Assembly: GCA_964467255.1 (NCBI GenBank)
Contig: CAYXPR010000018.1
Location: 1-34,328 of the forward strand
From: CAYXPR01 sp964467255
GTDB taxonomy: Bacteria; Pseudomonadota; Alphaproteobacteria; Rickettsiales; RGZB01
Direction: 5' to 3'
DNA length: 34,328 nucleotides
The position numbers and the translations under genes are program-made. This document shows, one piece after another, positions 1 to 6,347 of the stretch (its first letter is position 1; the number at the start of each line of letters is the position of its first letter). The notes beneath the pieces are model-generated. The model saw only the letters and a program-made list of their open reading frames with translations. It did no database searches and was not told where the DNA came from.

Positions 1-236
1 CAATTGCCAGCACCCGTCGAGATACCAGCAACTTCAGATCCTTGATTGCCGAACCTGTACACTTTACCCGGAGGGCTTGGCATACAGAACGACAACAAAA
101 ATCAAGGTTGAATTTCCAGAATAGCAAATTTGCGTTAATAAAACATTAAGATACAGGGGATTAGGAAAAATCTGCCTGTGCATAAAAATTGGTAAAATGC
201 TGATAAACAGCACTTTTTATCGGTCTAAGAAAGAAA
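1..236 (-). promoter_or_regulatory. Leader copy 1 of the secreted-protein cassette array (gene lies left of the window)
   Basis: This stretch has no gene. It is a homologue of the leader at 859-1179, which precedes the gene starting at 858. The best matching block is about 91-155 against 1040-1114. It includes the palindrome GCAAATTTGC (124-133), the box TTTATTAAC on the minus strand (134-142) and the inverted repeat CCTTGATT (40-47) / AATCAAGG (100-107). By position it should drive a further minus-strand cassette whose start codon lies beyond the left edge. The promoter itself cannot be assigned with confidence. Confidence 0.55.
4..31 (-). promoter_or_regulatory. Leader hairpin copy 1
   Basis: Read on the minus strand, TTGCTGG (31-25) can pair with CTGGCAA (10-4), giving seven pairs of which two are G-U. 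The loop is 14 bases (TATCTCGACGGGTG). The same element occurs at 952-980 and 2152-2179 with different stem bases but kept pairing and a similar loop. It is inferred to be a structured 5' leader element of a gene to the left. Confidence 0.5.
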
Positions 237-259
237 ACCACCCCCGACGGGTGGGGTGG
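231..259 (-). terminator. Intrinsic terminator of the first secreted-protein gene
   Basis: On the minus strand, CCACCCC (259-253) pairs with GGGGTGG (244-238) around an 8-base loop and is followed by TTTTCTT. It lies 54 bases past the stop of the gene ending at 313. The terminator at 1180-1206 has the same design. Confidence 0.75.
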
Positions 260-312
260 CTTCCTCCGACCACGCTCCCCGAAGGAAGCAGGTCTATCAT
301 TCATCTGTCTGG

Positions 313-858
313 CTACTCTTTGTTGACGACGGTCGGGTCACCCCAACCGACGACGAAGTAGCCCAGGTCGAATTCGTTCGCAGGGAGAAACTGGAGATTC
401 AGGTTGCCCTTCTCATCCACTTTCGTACTCCCTTCCACAGCAGTCAGCACCACGGGTTCACCGAGGGTTTGATCTTCTGCGTTCCACGGCACGAACACGA
501 CACGAGGAACCGAGAACTTTCCATCCTTCACCCCGACGGTGAGCGCGATACCCGAGGCTGGGTCCTTGCAGACCAGCACCTCAGGCACTTGCTTCACCAC
601 CTTCAGGTTCCCCACAATCCCCGTCCGCTGACCGCACGCAATAATGGTACGCATAGAGGGGGACGTCACCGAGGTGATAGGCACTTCCTTACGGACGCCT
701 GCCTCCACGATGAACTGGGTCTTGATCCGACAGTCTTCTGGACTGCCACAGTCCACCAGCGCTTTCTTCAGCACTGGAGGCACTTCGAGCGGTTCGTCAG
801 CATGCACCGACGATGACACGAGCGCCAAGAGGGCGATCGCAAGTGTCATGTACTTCAT
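313..858 (-). CDS. Small secreted protein, unrecognised family (cassette paralogue 1)
   Basis: A 181-residue protein with a clear N-terminal signal peptide (MKYMTLAIALLALVSSSVHA, cleavage probably before DEP) and no other membrane segment. I do not recognise the family. Its last ~110 residues align with the protein at 1273-2054. Shared features are a CG pair, a second Cys about 20 residues later, an SGIA motif, a GxPV motif and a C-terminal GYFxVGxxD. The mature protein also has a Cys pair near residues 37-43 (DCGSPEDC). The start is chosen because AAGGA lies about 10 bases upstream. Lysine is encoded 10 times by AAG and 3 times by AAA, unlike the AAA-rich genes from 2358 onward. It sits between its own leader and terminator, so it is probably monocistronic and exported to the periplasm or outside. 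Confidence 0.75.
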   Translation of the reverse strand: MKYMTLAIALLALVSSSVHADEPLEVPPVLKKALVDCGSPEDCRIKTQFIVEAGVRKEVPITSVTSPSMRTIIACGQRTGIVGNLKVVKQVPEVLVCKDPASGIALTVGVKDGKFSVPRVVFVPWNAEDQTLGEPVVLTAVEGSTKVDEKGNLNLQFLPANEFDLGYFVVGWGDPTVVNKE

Positions 859-1179
859 TTTCGAGATCCTTGTACAGAAACAGATTCAGGCGAATAGCTC
901 ACGTATGCAGATGCACCGTCCAAACCTTCCTAAATCATCACACTCTAACAATCACCGGGGCCCGTCGAGACACCCAGCAACTTCAGATCCTTGATTGTTG
1001 CACTTTCATATTTCAGCCGGAGGCTTAACATGAAACACAACAACAAAAATCAAGGTTGAAGTTTCAGGATAGCAAATTTGCGTTAATAAAAAATTAAGAT
1101 ACAGGGGATTAGGCAAGAGCTGCCTACACAGGAAAATATATAAAAATCTGATGAATTTAATTTTTATGATTTTTTATTA
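859..1179 (-). promoter_or_regulatory. Leader copy 2, upstream of the gene starting at 858
   Basis: A gene-free stretch of about 320 bases. From distal to proximal on the minus strand it holds the box TTTATTAAC (1090-1082), the palindrome GCAAATTTGC (1081-1072), the inverted repeat CCTTGATT/AATCAAGG (989-996 and 1048-1055) and the hairpin at 952-980. The TTTATTAAC box is 224 bases from the start codon, against 218 bases in the leader of the next cassette. A sigma-70 promoter is not obvious. Its repetition upstream of paralogous genes argues for shared control. Confidence 0.6.
952..980 (-). promoter_or_regulatory. Leader hairpin copy 2
   Basis: On the minus strand, TTGCTGGG (980-973) pairs with CCCGGTGA (959-952) in eight pairs, three of them G-U, around a 13-base loop (TGTCTCGACGGGC). 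The stem ends 94 bases before the start codon at 858. Compared with copy 3, two stem positions differ on both sides while pairing is kept. Confidence 0.6.
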
Positions 1180-1206
1180 GAGAACCGCCCCCGACAGGTG
1201 GGGCGG
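1180..1206 (-). terminator. Intrinsic terminator of the second secreted-protein gene
   Basis: On the minus strand, CCGCCCC (1206-1200) pairs with GGGGCGG (1191-1185), followed by TTCTCT. It lies about 67 bases past the stop at 1273. A second small hairpin, CCAGCC (1219-1224) / GGCTGG (1230-1235), lies between the stop and this terminator. Confidence 0.7.
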
Positions 1207-1272
1207 CTTCCGACCCCCCCAGCCCTTAAGGCTGGAGGGATCTTTCATCACGTAGTCCTCTGCGTCGTCAGA

Positions 1273-2054
1273 TCAGTCCACGTTGAAGCCAACGATGAAG
1301 TAACCGACACCACCCGGCGAGAGGTAGCGCTTGACGTTCACGTCCGGCACTTCCTCCACAAGCGGATCGATGAGCACGGGGCTCCCGACCTGCTTGTTCA
1401 CGGTGTCGTAACTCACCCACGCCACCTTCGGCTGGTTCACGGGGTCCTTCGTCAGAACCGCGATCCCCGAACCGGCGTTGGCGCAGGCCACGACCTCCGT
1501 ACCGTCCACGGTCCCCAGCAGGTAGCTCTTACCGCCACAGTGGATCTCGTAACCGGCCGTTCGGCGTAGCGTCAGCGGAACCATGATCGGCTTCTTGTCA
1601 CCGTCCAGCTTGCCGGAGTTGCCCGTAAGCACCCCCGTCATACCGGTGGCGGGGGCGGCCCAGAGGGTCCACTTTTCCATCCACACGACGCTGGTGATGA
1701 CCGTCTTCACCTTCTTGGTCTCCGACTTGTCCTTCGACTTGTCCTTCGACTTCTCCTTGGTCTCGTCCTTCGACTTCTCCTTGGTCTCGTCCTTCNNNNN
1801 NNNNNNNNNNNNNNNNNNNNNNNNNNNNNNNNNNNNNNNNNNNNNNNNNNNNNNNNNNNNNNNNNNNNNNNNNNNNNNNNNNNNNNNNNNNNNNNGTCCT
1901 TCGACTTCTCCTTGGTCTCGTCCTTCGACTTCTCCTTGGTCTCGTCCTTCTGCGGCTGCGCCGGGGACTTCGGGTCCTCGGTCTGCGCACAGCACATCGA
2001 CACGGCGAGCATGGCCACGGCCAGGCTCGCGAGCACGAACAGTTTCTTCTTCAT
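1273..2054 (-). CDS. Small secreted protein with Lys/Glu-rich repeat linker, interrupted by a sequence gap (cassette paralogue 2)
   Basis: The protein starts with a signal peptide (MKKKLFVLASLAVAMLAVS, then CC). After a short spacer comes a low-complexity linker of the eight-residue unit KDETKEKS. The C-terminal domain is paralogous to the protein at 313-858 (CGG, VVACA, SGIA, GSPV and a final GYFIVGFNVD). The 100-base N run falls inside the linker, and the frames on the two sides differ as written. The repeat phase needs a true gap of 17 + 24n bases, and any such length restores one open frame. So this is one gene with an assembly gap, not a frameshift. The start is supported by GAAGGA about 10 bases upstream. 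The linker probably spaces the folded domain from the membrane or wall. Function unknown; whether CC is a lipidation site is uncertain. Confidence 0.7.
1741..1950 (-). repeat. 24-base tandem repeat coding KDETKEKS, collapsed around a gap
   Basis: Two full 24-base units and 7 bases of a third lie at 1741-1795. Two full units plus 7 bases lie at 1896-1950. Units are identical in the visible copies, which explains why the assembler failed here. A shorter 12-base variant (coding KDKS) lies just left of 1741. True copy number is unknown. Confidence 0.9.
1796..1895. other. Assembly gap (100 N)
   Basis: Exactly 100 undetermined bases, the conventional filler for a gap of unknown size. It lies inside a perfect tandem repeat, so its real length should be 17 + 24n bases by repeat phase. 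Confidence 0.98.
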
Positions 2055-2290
2055 CGGAACGTTTCCTTCGAACACAGGGAGGCCCGCACTTTGTCCCGTA
2101 AGTACACCTGTACCCCGAGCAGACGTATGCGGCGCCAATCACTCACACAAATCACGAGGGCCTGTCGGACACCTCGCAACTTTAGTCCCCCGGTTAGTGC
2201 GTCGTCAGCTTGCGCGAAACGATACATTTACCGAGAAACGATGGTGGAATATTAACTCTAGCAGTCCGCCGGTTAATAAATAGTTAACTA
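2055..2290 (-). promoter_or_regulatory. Leader copy 3, upstream of the gene starting at 2054
   Basis: A gene-free stretch and the most diverged of the three leaders. It keeps the box TTTATTAAC (2280-2272 on the minus strand) followed by TGCTA at the same spacing as copies 1 and 2. It also keeps the block around AAGTTGC..GGTGTC with its hairpin. It lacks the CCTTGATT/AATCAAGG inverted repeat and the GCAAATTTGC palindrome. The homologous block ends near 2280, next to the terminator of the following gene. Confidence 0.5.
2152..2179 (-). promoter_or_regulatory. Leader hairpin copy 3
   Basis: On the minus strand, TTGCGAGG (2179-2172) pairs with CCTCGTGA (2159-2152) in eight pairs, two of them G-U, around a 12-base loop (TGTCCGACAGGC). 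The stem ends 98 bases before the start codon at 2054, close to the 94 bases of copy 2. Confidence 0.6.
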
Positions 2291-2303
2291 TTTATAAAAT
2301 AAC

Positions 2304-2338
2304 AAAAAAAGGCCTCGGAAATGCGTCCGAGGCCTTTT
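2304..2338 (-). terminator. Strong intrinsic terminator after the small membrane protein gene
   Basis: A perfect 13-base-pair stem (AAAAGGCCTCGGA at 2307-2319 with its complement at 2326-2338) with a 6-base loop is flanked by a run of A on the left and T on the right. On the minus strand it ends in seven T and lies 20 bases past the stop at 2358. It could work in both directions. Confidence 0.9.
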
Positions 2339-2357
2339 AAATTCAATTTTTTCTAAA

Positions 2358-2771
2358 TTAGCGGGTTTTTACCGGCTGTTTGGCAGGCTGTGCCGGAGCG
2401 GCAGGGGCAGCAGGCACTGGCGCTGCCGGAGCGACTACCACAACAGGAGCGGGCACTTCAGAAATACGCAAAAACTCTTCCGCATTCACCTGAACCGCCG
2501 TAAGGCAGGCAAGGTAACCCACGCGGTTATTCGACTTTCCGCACAAATCGAGGCCACCGGTGCGGCGGTCTAGCTTCCAGGCATAGAGGCTGCCGTTGCT
2601 CGTTGCAGGCAACGGAATCAGCTCATAACGCCCTGCATCAAACGTGCGGGAAACATAATATTCAATCGACCAATAGAGAAACAAGCAACCCACAATGATG
2701 GCAAATCCAAGCACTGCGGCACCAATCACACGCTCCATACGGAGTGTTAGTTTGAGGGCGTTTTTAACCAT
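2358..2771 (-). CDS. Hypothetical single-pass membrane protein with Pro/Ala-rich tail
   Basis: A 137-residue protein. One hydrophobic segment (about residues 14-34, ERVIGAAVLGFAIIVGCLFL) is preceded by basic residues. A small domain follows with AWKLDRRTGGLDLCGK, a pattern common in short proteins that read like 'value plus units' domains of unknown role. The tail (about residues 106-137) is rich in Ala, Pro and Val and ends in basic residues. Two Cys residues about 11 apart in the soluble part could form a disulfide if it faces the periplasm. I do not recognise a named family. It lies 71 bases behind the barrel gene and ahead of the terminator at 2304-2338, so it is probably the last gene of that transcript. 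The start is the first in-frame Met and its ribosome site is weak. Confidence 0.65.
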   Translation of the reverse strand: MVKNALKLTLRMERVIGAAVLGFAIIVGCLFLYWSIEYYVSRTFDAGRYELIPLPATSNGSLYAWKLDRRTGGLDLCGKSNNRVGYLACLTAVQVNAEEFLRISEVPAPVVVVAPAAPVPAAPAAPAQPAKQPVKTR

Positions 2772-2842
2772 AACATTTGTCTTTCTAAAAAATATTTCGC
2801 TGGGGTAGTTAGCACAATTTGGCTGATTTAAAAACCAAAAAC

Positions 2843-3838
2843 TTAAAATTCGTAGAACAGGCTCGCGGTTCCGCCTAAGCGGTTATAGACTGGGTTCCTG
2901 TAAAATTCCGTACCGATATTGAAGCCCCAGTTATCCTCGATCCACTTACGGTAATTGAGGCTAGCATTTTGGCTATCAAATGCATTCACGATGCTGTTGC
3001 CATTGCCCAGAAGCTGGTATGCCTCATGTGCGCCGCCTGCTTTCAGCGTGATATAATAATTTTTGTTGTAGCCATATGTGACTGCACCATAGCCAGAATA
3101 CGAAGCAACGCTGCCGGGGTCACTTAAGCCATAACGCACACCCACCTGCAAAATCCACGGTGTGCTTGTGTAATAGGCCACATCAAAAAATAAACTTTTT
3201 TCCGTATATACAGCCTCAGCTTTGCTGAGCGTGATACCGCCAGTTGTTACAAGATTTCGCCCCTCAAGCCACTTGCGACTAAGCGAAGCATCAGCACGGT
3301 ATTTTGAAAGGAACGACGCATCGGTGCTTATGCCCGCACTCACAAAGCTCGACCAGTCCTCATTAAACACATGGTTGTTGCCAATCGTAATGTTCGAGCC
3401 TTGGTCTTTAAAAGCCTGCTGCTGCTGGAGCTGCAAATACCAACGGTTCCATGGGTCTGACTGATATTGCGCGGCGATAAATTGGCCGAACCAGTTACCT
3501 TGGTCATCGCTCACGGCATGATAATTCACACCGGCTTCAATAAGGTTAGGTGATGTAACGGGCACATACGGCGCTGATTGTGCGGCAGCAGGCGCTGGCG
3601 TAAGCGCGGGGGCGATACGCAGCGGGCTGCTAAAATCGAGTCCTTGATATAACACGCCATCCTGCCCCGATGTGGCAGAAGGGGATTTTTGCTGCATCTG
3701 AACACCTTGGGCCGCCGCGCGCGGCGCAGCGTCGAGCATCATGCTTGCAGCGGTCGTGCTGGTGCTGGTCAGCAGAGCCGACACAGCCACACCCGCCATC
3801 AAGAAACGAATGGTTTTTTTATTAAAGAGATTGGGCAT
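2843..3838 (-). CDS. YaiO-like outer-membrane beta-barrel protein
   Basis: A 331-residue protein with a basic N-terminus, a hydrophobic signal segment (about residues 10-31) and a Gln/Pro/Ala-rich linker to about residue 98. A repeating pattern of short alternating beta strands follows (for example LIEAGVNYHAVSD, WFGQFIAAQYQ, NYYITLKAGGAHE). It ends in Phe (ASLFYEF), the usual signal for barrel insertion by the BAM complex. The EAGxNY start of the barrel and overall strand pattern resemble the YaiO outer-membrane domain; the family call is from memory of the pattern, not an alignment. The glycosidase-like gene upstream suggests a role in moving or handling a polysaccharide across the outer membrane. 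The upstream 100 bases are AT-rich and probably hold a promoter. Confidence 0.6.
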   Translation of the reverse strand: MPNLFNKKTIRFLMAGVAVSALLTSTSTTAASMMLDAAPRAAAQGVQMQQKSPSATSGQDGVLYQGLDFSSPLRIAPALTPAPAAAQSAPYVPVTSPNLIEAGVNYHAVSDDQGNWFGQFIAAQYQSDPWNRWYLQLQQQQAFKDQGSNITIGNNHVFNEDWSSFVSAGISTDASFLSKYRADASLSRKWLEGRNLVTTGGITLSKAEAVYTEKSLFFDVAYYTSTPWILQVGVRYGLSDPGSVASYSGYGAVTYGYNKNYYITLKAGGAHEAYQLLGNGNSIVNAFDSQNASLNYRKWIEDNWGFNIGTEFYRNPVYNRLGGTASLFYEF

Positions 3839-3939
3839 GCCACCTGTCAGTAATTTTTACGCAAAAAACGCCCGACCACTATATAACATATTGAAGATAA
3901 ACGATAGTATAAACAATCTGCACGATGGCCGCACGCAGC

Positions 3940-5040
3940 CTAATTGGCCTTCTGGCAGTCCGGCTCGGTGCGGAATGGCTTTTCTTTAAGACGCCCCTCC
4001 ACTACCTGAAACGCCGCTTCATCCAGCACGTTCCAGTATGTAATACCACGGTGCTTGGCTGTAATTTGTAGCCAGCAATGAGCGGTTTTCATATCGCCGC
4101 GTTCGGTAGCCAGCACCGCAAGCAGCCCCCACGGATAATCTTTTCCCAGCGTTGCAAACCATGTATCACCATGCATATTGAGCCACTGGCGATAAAAACG
4201 CTCACGCCAGTTTTTATAGGCGCGGTTCTCCACCGGCGCAAATGGCAAACGCGAGGCATAAATAAGCGGAATCACCTGCACGATGCCATCCGGGTAAAAA
4301 CTAAGCTCGCGCTCGGTTTGTGTGGAGGCAATGAATTCGTGTTTTTCAGCATCCCAGAATGTTTCCATCATACCTTTTTTAAGCCACTGCGACTTGGTGC
4401 TGAATACTTCTGCCTTCCGCTCATGGCCCATGCGCCTTGCATCCTTTTCAGCACTTTTATAGGCCGCGTATACCTCTACGTTATCCATAAACAAACCCAC
4501 CGGCATGGCACGCGAAAGATAATAAATGTTTTTGGTGGGTTCATGGAGCAGCTCCAGCTGCATCTCGGCTTTTTCAACACTTTCCTGCCATGCAATTGGC
4601 ATGCCGCTGCTAGGTGCCATGCGGTAAAGCAGCTCAATCCACAATGCCATCATCGAGTCGTCTGCATCGGCTACGGCGCAAGGGTCATATTGCTGTTGCG
4701 GGTTCAGGCAGAAACGCGGAAACAAGCCATTGATATATTGCCGTGGCAACATCCAATCAATCCAGCGCAGCGCCAGCTTTGAAATATCGTAACCAGCATC
4801 ATGAGCCAGCAGCAACGCTTTGGTCGGGAAGTAAGGGTCAACCGCGTCCGTAACGCCGGGATGCGTTGCAATGGCCCCTCCTGGCAACAGATAACTCGGA
4901 TGCAGCTCAAACAGCTTCTTCGCAGGCGGTGCATCAAACCGGTCGATGCTGTTTGGAGTGGCACCAACCGCAAACACGATAAGTGCGATAACAACAGTCT
5001 TCCAGGCAATTTTTTTATGGTGCGTCTTTGTTTTTTTCAT
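3940..5040 (-). CDS. Exported or membrane-anchored six-hairpin glycosidase-like protein
   Basis: A 366-residue protein. After a basic N-terminus there is one hydrophobic segment (about residues 12-27), a signal peptide or anchor. The rest is mostly helical with repeated Trp- and aromatic-rich helix ends. Examples are WIDWMLPRQYINGLFPRF, DADDSMMALWIELLYRM, MDNVEVYAAYKSAEKDA, FYPDGIVQVIPLIYASRL and the final TYWNVLDEAAFQV. This is the look of an (alpha/alpha)6 six-hairpin glycosidase fold. DADDS and DNVE carry candidate acidic catalytic residues, but I cannot assign a GH family or substrate. The gene lies about 100 bases upstream of the YaiO-like barrel gene on the same strand, suggesting a polysaccharide-processing pair. 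Confidence 0.55.
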   Translation of the reverse strand: MKKTKTHHKKIAWKTVVIALIVFAVGATPNSIDRFDAPPAKKLFELHPSYLLPGGAIATHPGVTDAVDPYFPTKALLLAHDAGYDISKLALRWIDWMLPRQYINGLFPRFCLNPQQQYDPCAVADADDSMMALWIELLYRMAPSSGMPIAWQESVEKAEMQLELLHEPTKNIYYLSRAMPVGLFMDNVEVYAAYKSAEKDARRMGHERKAEVFSTKSQWLKKGMMETFWDAEKHEFIASTQTERELSFYPDGIVQVIPLIYASRLPFAPVENRAYKNWRERFYRQWLNMHGDTWFATLGKDYPWGLLAVLATERGDMKTAHCWLQITAKHRGITYWNVLDEAAFQVVEGRLKEKPFRTEPDCQKAN

Positions 5041-5070
5041 GCCGCAACCATAGAATAAAATGAGTCATTT

Positions 5071-5080
5071 TTATAGATAA
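5071..5080. promoter_or_regulatory. BioR-like box
   Basis: TTATAGATAA matches the binding box known for the alphaproteobacterial GntR-type biotin regulator BioR. It lies between the divergent glycosidase-like gene and asd, not next to a biotin gene. AT-rich promoter DNA yields such words by chance, so a role is doubtful. Confidence 0.2.
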
Positions 5081-5171
5081 TCTTGTGGCCTGTGGTTGAT
5101 TTTTTTGGCGCACACATCACAAAGGCCAAAACGCTATTCTGTTTGAAACAATTTTTTTCACGCTTCTGCCC

Positions 5172-5199
5172 TTGCAATTTGCTTGTATACGCGTATATT
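5172..5199 (+). promoter_or_regulatory. Predicted sigma-70 promoter of asd
   Basis: TTGCAA (5172-5177), a 16-base spacer and TATATT (5194-5199), 37 bases ahead of the asd start codon. The 12-base palindrome TATACGCGTATA (5186-5197) overlaps the spacer and -10 element and could be an operator. Confidence 0.5.
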
Positions 5200-5235
5200 T
5201 ACGCCCCTGATTTTTTACATCACAGGTATTTGAAA

Positions 5236-6252
5236 ATGGGTTACAAAGTTGCAGTTGTGGGCGCCACCGGCAATGTCGGCCGCCAATTTATGTCCATCCT
5301 CGCGGAACGTAATTTTCCGGTGGATGAAATCTATGCGCTCGCCTCGAAGAACTCTGAAGGCCGAGAAATCAGCTTTGGCGAAACCCGCACGGTAAAAGTG
5401 CAGGCGCTGGATAATTTTGACTTCAACGGCGTGGATATCGGCCTGTTCTCTCCTGGCTCCAGCATTTCAAAAATTCATGCGCCGCGCGCGGCCGCCGCTG
5501 GCTGTGTGGTGATTGATAACACCTCTCAGTTCCGCTACGACAACGACATTCCCCTCATTGTGCCGGAAGTGAACGCCCACGCGCTGGAAGGTTTCCGCAA
5601 ACGCAATATTATCGCAAACCCGAACTGCTCCACCATTCAGATGGTCGTGGCGCTAAAACCGCTGCATGACCTCGCCAAAATCAAGCGCGTGGTGGTTTCC
5701 ACCTACCAGTCCGTTTCTGGTGGCGGCAAAGAAGCGATGGACGAGCTCTATGAGCAGACCAAAAAAATCTATGTCTACGATCAGGTGCAGCCGAAAAAAT
5801 TCACCAAGCAGATTGCATTTAACGTGATTCCGCACATCGACGTATTTATGGATGACGGCTATACCAAAGAAGAATGGAAGATGCGCGTGGAGACTAAAAA
5901 GATTCTCGATGAGTCCATCGAGGTCTGCGCCACCTGTGTGCGCGTGCCGGTGTTTATCGGCCACGCCGAAAGCATCAACGTGGAATTTGAACGCGAGCTG
6001 AGCGTGCAAGAAGTGTTCGATGCACTGTCCGACGCACCAGGCGTGAATATTTTTGACCACCCTGCTGAAAACGTTTACGCCACTCCGGTAGAGATTGCCG
6101 GTGAAGATGGCGTGTTCGTGTCGCGTATCCGCAAAGACCCCACCAACCCCAAGGCAATTAATTTGTGGGTGGCAGCAGATAACGTGCGCAAGGGTGCCGC
6201 GCTGAACGCAATTCAAATTGCCGAAGAGTTGATTAAAAACCACGGACTGTAA
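5236..6252 (+). CDS. asd: Aspartate-semialdehyde dehydrogenase
   Basis: A 338-residue cytosolic enzyme that reduces aspartyl-4-phosphate to aspartate semialdehyde with NADPH, feeding lysine/diaminopimelate, methionine and threonine synthesis. The N-terminal nucleotide motif is GATGNVG (residues 9-15). The catalytic Cys is in NPNCST (Cys131), followed by YQSVSGGGKEAM and the C-terminal CVRVPVFIGHAE substrate region. The frame is open another 51 codons upstream, but MGYKVAVVGATG is the normal family start. It has AGG 8-10 bases upstream and lies just after the predicted promoter. Length is normal. It stands alone, with about 95 bases before sdhC. Confidence 0.95.
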   Translation: MGYKVAVVGATGNVGRQFMSILAERNFPVDEIYALASKNSEGREISFGETRTVKVQALDNFDFNGVDIGLFSPGSSISKIHAPRAAAAGCVVIDNTSQFRYDNDIPLIVPEVNAHALEGFRKRNIIANPNCSTIQMVVALKPLHDLAKIKRVVVSTYQSVSGGGKEAMDELYEQTKKIYVYDQVQPKKFTKQIAFNVIPHIDVFMDDGYTKEEWKMRVETKKILDESIEVCATCVRVPVFIGHAESINVEFERELSVQEVFDALSDAPGVNIFDHPAENVYATPVEIAGEDGVFVSRIRKDPTNPKAINLWVAADNVRKGAALNAIQIAEELIKNHGL

Positions 6253-6279
6253 AAAAGCAGCGCCTTTAATTTTTACTTA

Positions 6280-6307
6280 TTGAAATTTCGCAGATTTTTT
6301 ATATAAG
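6280..6307 (+). promoter_or_regulatory. Predicted sigma-70 promoter of the sdh operon
   Basis: TTGAAA (6280-6285), a 16-base spacer and TATAAG (6302-6307), 40 bases ahead of the sdhC start. No terminator separates it from asd, so read-through is possible. Confidence 0.5.
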
Positions 6308-6347
6308 TAGTGAGGCTCGTTTTTACTTTTTTGGTATATATATCCGC

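Noticed and set aside
1030..1059. Nine-residue plus-strand ORF (MKHNNKNQG) with GGAGG 6 bases ahead, inside leader copy 2
   Set aside because: In leader copy 1 the matching start codon is ATA, and the ORF runs against the gene it precedes, so it is probably a chance product of the repeat.
1741..1950. CRISPR array
   Set aside because: The repeats are directly adjacent with no spacers and code a regular KDETKEKS linker.
1273..2054. Frameshifted pseudogene call for the repeat-linker gene
   Set aside because: The frame change falls exactly across the 100-N filler and disappears for any gap of 17 + 24n bases.
1..2290. Integron cassette array with attC sites
   Set aside because: The hairpins are short, lie upstream of genes within leaders, and no GTTRRRY/RYYYAAC core pair or integrase is seen; each unit also has its own terminator.
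5083..5235. Extended N-terminus of Asd (51 more codons open upstream)
   Set aside because: It runs through the predicted promoter, and the family starts at MGYKVAVVGATG.
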